This document shows positions 4,295-6,525 of a DNA stretch of 6,525 bases, in pieces. Position 1 is the stretch's first letter. Each line of letters starts with the position of its first letter. The translations under genes and the position numbers were made by a program. The DNA comes from Bacillota bacterium (GTDB taxonomy: Bacteria; Bacillota; Clostridia; Christensenellales; Aristaeellaceae): assembly GCA_023395615.1 (NCBI GenBank), contig JAEWYP010000045.1, positions 1 to 6,525 on the forward strand. Reading direction: 5' to 3'. The notes beneath the pieces are model-generated. The model made no database searches. It had not been told where the DNA came from and was given only the letters and a program-made list of their open reading frames with translations.

Positions 4295-6202
4295 TTAGTC
4301 GATGGTCTTGTCGTCGTTCAGCTTCCTGATCATGGCGACGGCTTCGGCGAAGGGGAAGGTGCCCATGTTGTCGCCCTTGCGGTTGCGGATGGTCACGGTC
4401 TTTTCGGCGGCTTCGCGGTCGCCCAGCACGAACATGTAGGGAATCTTCATCATCTGGGCTTCGCGTACCTTAAAGCCGATCTTCTCGTTGCGCAGGTCCA
4501 TTTCCGGGCGCAGTTCGGCGTCCAGCAACATGGACTGCAGCTCCTTCGCAGCCGCGTCGCTGCGGTCCGTGATGGTCATAATCTTTACCTGCACAGGCGC
4601 AAGCCAGGTGGGGAACGCGCCGCCGTACTGCTCGGTCAGGATGCCGATAAAGCGCTCGATGGAGCCGAACACCACGCGGTGGATCATCACGGGGCGGTGC
4701 TTTTCGCCGTCCGCGCCGGTATAGGTCAGGTCAAAACGTTCCGGCAGGTTCATATCCAGCTGGATGGTGCCGCACTGCCACGTACGGCCGATGCAATCCC
4801 GCAGGTGGAAGTCGATCTTGGGGCCGTAGAACGCGCCGTCGCCCTCGTTGATGGTGTACTTCACCCCCAGCTCGTCCAGCGCGCCCTGTAGCCCTTCGGT
4901 GGCCTGCTGCCACATTTCGTCGGTGCCGATGGAGTTTTCGGGGCGGGTGGACAGTTCCACCGAGTAGGGGAATCCAAACTGGGTGTATACCTGATCGATC
5001 AGGTGGTAAACGCCCTTGATTTCGTCCTTGATCTGTTCCGGGGTCATAAAGATATGCGCATCATCCTGCGTAAAGCAACGCACGCGCATCAGCCCGTGCA
5101 GCGCGCCGCTCTTTTCGTGGCGGTGCACCAGCCCCAGCTCGCCGCTGCGGCAGGGCAGGTCGCGGTAGCTCCACAGCCGGCGTTCGTACACCAGAATGCC
5201 GCCCGGACAGTTCATAGGCTTGATGGCGAAATCCGTATCGTCAATGCGGGTGGTGTACATGTTTTCCTTGTAATGGTCCCAGTGGCCGCTGCGCTCCCAC
5301 AGGGCGCGGTTGAGCATGATGGGGGTTTTAATCTCCTCATACCCTGCTTTGCGGTGAATCTGGCGCCAGTAATCCTCCAGAATGTTGCGCAGCACCATGC
5401 CCTTGGGGTAGAAGAACGGGAAACCCGGGCCTTCGTCGCGGATGTCGAACAGGTCCAGATCGCGGCCCAGCTTGCGGTGGTCGCGCTTCTTGGCTTCCTC
5501 CAGCTGCTGCACGTACTCGTCCAGCGCATCCTTGCTGGGGAAGCTTGTGCCGTAGATGCGGCAGAGCATCTTGTTGTGCTCGTCGCCGCGCCAGTACGCG
5601 CCCGCGATCTGCGTAAGCTTGAACGCTTTGATGTAGCTTAGGTTAGGCAGGTGGGGGCCTACGCAGAGATCAACGAAATCGCCCATTTCATAGAAGCTTA
5701 AGGTTTCGCCTTCGGGCAAATCCTCGATGAGCTGTACTTTATACGGCTCGCCCTTTTCCTTCATCAGCGCGATCGCTTCGCTGCGGGGCAGGGTATAGCG
5801 GCGCGGACGAATGGATTTATGCGCGATCTTCTGCATTTCCTTCTCGATCTTGGGCAGATCATCCGGCGAGAAGGGGGCGGCAACGTCGAAATCATAATAG
5901 AAGCCGTTTTCGATGGCGGGGCCGATAGCGAGCTTGGTATCCGGGTACAGGCTCTTTACCGCCATGCTCAACAGGTGTGCGCAGGAGTGGCGATATACCT
6001 TGCGGCCGTCCTCATCGTCAAAGGTCAGGGCGGTCACCGCTGCGTCAGCGTCCACCGGGGCGAACAGATCGGTCAGCAGATCGTCAGCCAGGCGTACGGC
6101 GTAGTATTTTTTATAATCGTCCGGGTAGAGGGTTTTCAGCAGGTCGCCGACAGAGCTGTGATCGGCCACTTCGTAGGTTTTTCCATCCAGGGTCAGTTTC
6201 AT
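4295..6202 (-). CDS. thrS: Threonyl-tRNA synthetase
   Basis: This class II synthetase charges tRNA-Thr and removes mischarged serine. At 635 residues it has full length and all domains: TGS (1-60); editing domain with HxxxH His72/His76 and Asp178, Cys180, His184; class II core with zinc ligands Cys332, His383 and His508, motif 2 (MRVRCFTQDDAH) and motif 3 (SIERFIG); and the anticodon-binding domain (from about 540). The zinc motif reads NCPGG rather than NCPGH, a form I associate with clostridial enzymes. The frame stays open 59 codons upstream to an ATG at 6379, but MKLTLDGKTYEV matches the family start and follows a strong AAAGGAAGGAA site, so 6202 is chosen. Expression is under a T-box leader (6399-6525) responding to uncharged tRNA-Thr; a large palindrome separates the two. 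A strong terminator follows the stop. Confidence 0.97.
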   Translation of the reverse strand: MKLTLDGKTYEVADHSSVGDLLKTLYPDDYKKYYAVRLADDLLTDLFAPVDADAAVTALTFDDEDGRKVYRHSCAHLLSMAVKSLYPDTKLAIGPAIENGFYYDFDVAAPFSPDDLPKIEKEMQKIAHKSIRPRRYTLPRSEAIALMKEKGEPYKVQLIEDLPEGETLSFYEMGDFVDLCVGPHLPNLSYIKAFKLTQIAGAYWRGDEHNKMLCRIYGTSFPSKDALDEYVQQLEEAKKRDHRKLGRDLDLFDIRDEGPGFPFFYPKGMVLRNILEDYWRQIHRKAGYEEIKTPIMLNRALWERSGHWDHYKENMYTTRIDDTDFAIKPMNCPGGILVYERRLWSYRDLPCRSGELGLVHRHEKSGALHGLMRVRCFTQDDAHIFMTPEQIKDEIKGVYHLIDQVYTQFGFPYSVELSTRPENSIGTDEMWQQATEGLQGALDELGVKYTINEGDGAFYGPKIDFHLRDCIGRTWQCGTIQLDMNLPERFDLTYTGADGEKHRPVMIHRVVFGSIERFIGILTEQYGGAFPTWLAPVQVKIMTITDRSDAAAKELQSMLLDAELRPEMDLRNEKIGFKVREAQMMKIPYMFVLGDREAAEKTVTIRNRKGDNMGTFPFAEAVAMIRKLNDDKTID

Positions 6203-6207
6203 GGGGG

Positions 6208-6218
6208 TTCCTTCCTTT
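6208..6218 (-). promoter_or_regulatory. thrS ribosome binding site (decides start)
   Basis: The minus strand reads AAAGGAAGGAA, ending five nt before ATG at 6202. Two overlapping AGGA cores are present. It favours this start over the ATG at 6379, which has only a weak AAGG ahead of it. Confidence 0.85.
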
Positions 6219-6226
6219 CCGTTCTT

Positions 6227-6387
6227 GGTAAACGCTGAATCAATCCCTTTCTCGCCTGCCTTTGCGGAGCACTGCATCTTCGGGTTCGAAAAGCCTTGCA
6301 ATAGCGCCGCTATTCCTTCGGCTTTTCTCACCCAAATCTGCGGCACTCCGCTTTGGCAGCCGCGAAGCGATTGAATCATCGCTTACC
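6227..6387. repeat. 161-bp symmetric imperfect palindrome in thrS leader, MITE-like
   Basis: Two 79-base arms (6227-6305 and 6309-6387) meet at a three-base centre, GCC. By eye the arms match at roughly two thirds of positions, in blocks: GGTAA at the outer ends, TGAxTCAATC, TGCC, GCGGAG, GGGT, GAAAAGCC and AATAGC next to the centre; small length differences cancel, so symmetry is kept. It lies exactly between the T-box terminator and the thrS ribosome binding site. It has no transposase and no stop in the thrS frame. It fits a non-autonomous palindromic repeat (MITE or large REP-like) inserted in the leader, or a long RNA hairpin that evolved in place. No second copy is in the window. Confidence 0.75.
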
Positions 6388-6398
6388 TTGGGGGACAG

Positions 6399-6437
6399 AA
6401 AAATCCGTCCCCGCGCAAATGGTTTTGCGGGGACGGA
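6399..6437 (-). terminator. T-box regulated terminator upstream of thrS
   Basis: On the minus strand TCCGTCCCCGC (its arms at 6437-6427 and 6414-6404) forms an 11-bp stem followed by five T's (6403-6399). It begins 13 nt after the T-box motif, so the 5' part of the stem can be taken by the antiterminator when uncharged tRNA is bound. This is the expected off-state hairpin. Confidence 0.9.
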
Positions 6438-6525
6438 CGAAATGCTCGTTCGTGGTTCCACCCTGCTTGGAAACAGGCATTGCCTGCTCCCACTCGTTGG
6501 TAGGCGTCGTATCGCGCGCCGTGCG
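6399..6525 (-). promoter_or_regulatory. T-box riboswitch (3' part) controlling thrS
   Basis: The minus strand carries AGGGTGGAACCACG (6464-6451), a close match to the T-box consensus that forms the antiterminator bulge and pairs with the free NCCA end of uncharged tRNA. A hairpin CAGGC-AAT-GCCTG (6487-6475) sits just upstream where stem III is expected, and the terminator follows. The variable base gives TGGA, predicting a tRNA-Thr with U at position 73. Stem I with the threonine specifier codon lies beyond the right edge, so amino-acid specificity is inferred from thrS downstream. Uncharged tRNA-Thr should favour readthrough into thrS. Confidence 0.93.

Noticed and set aside
5003..5641. A 212-codon frame on the plus strand opposite thrS
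   Set aside because: It is an antisense frame within the catalytic part of thrS; valine- and alanine-rich, with no family resemblance.
6240..6461. A 73-codon minus-strand frame across the T-box and palindrome
   Set aside because: It runs through the T-box motif, terminator and palindrome, all of which are explained as RNA or repeat structure.

Overview
The window looks like ordinary chromosome from a moderately GC-rich Gram-positive anaerobe of the Clostridia, perhaps Oscillospirales-like. This placing rests on the sequence type of GyrB and ThrRS (for example the NCPGG form of the ThrRS zinc motif), a T-box leader on thrS, strong AGGA-type ribosome binding sites, and intrinsic terminators. 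The genus is an inference. No phage, insertion sequence with transposase, CRISPR array, tRNA or rRNA is visible.

Layout. Bases 1-1850 (minus strand) hold gyrB, cut by the left edge, starting at GTG and carrying an acidic N-terminal extension. Bases 1851-2408 are a divergent control region. gyrB is read leftward from an extended -10 promoter near 1975. Rightward, a near-consensus promoter at 2187-2215 drives a roughly 187-nt leader with a long imperfect hairpin, then an 18-codon upstream ORF whose stop overlaps the next start codon (ATGA). Bases 2409-3578 (plus strand) encode a seven-helix membrane diguanylate cyclase (GGDEF). A perfect stem-loop lies just after it. Bases 3693-4154 (minus) encode a GNAT acetyltransferase that converges on the GGDEF gene. 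Bases 4195-4286 form an unusually large terminator for thrS. Bases 4295-6202 (minus) encode threonyl-tRNA synthetase. Its leader holds, in transcription order, a T-box with terminator (6525-6399) and then a 161-bp symmetric palindrome (6387-6227) just before the ribosome binding site.

How the parts work together. thrS is controlled by uncharged tRNA-Thr through the T-box, and its end is set by the branched terminator. The acetyltransferase behind it has its own ribosome binding site but no promoter I can recognise. gyrB and the GGDEF gene share a control region but point away from each other and are functionally unrelated as far as the sequence shows.

The three parts that standard annotation would miss are the 161-bp palindrome in the thrS leader, the GGDEF leader (long hairpin plus coupled upstream ORF), and the tiered thrS terminator. 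I see no clear new multi-gene system.
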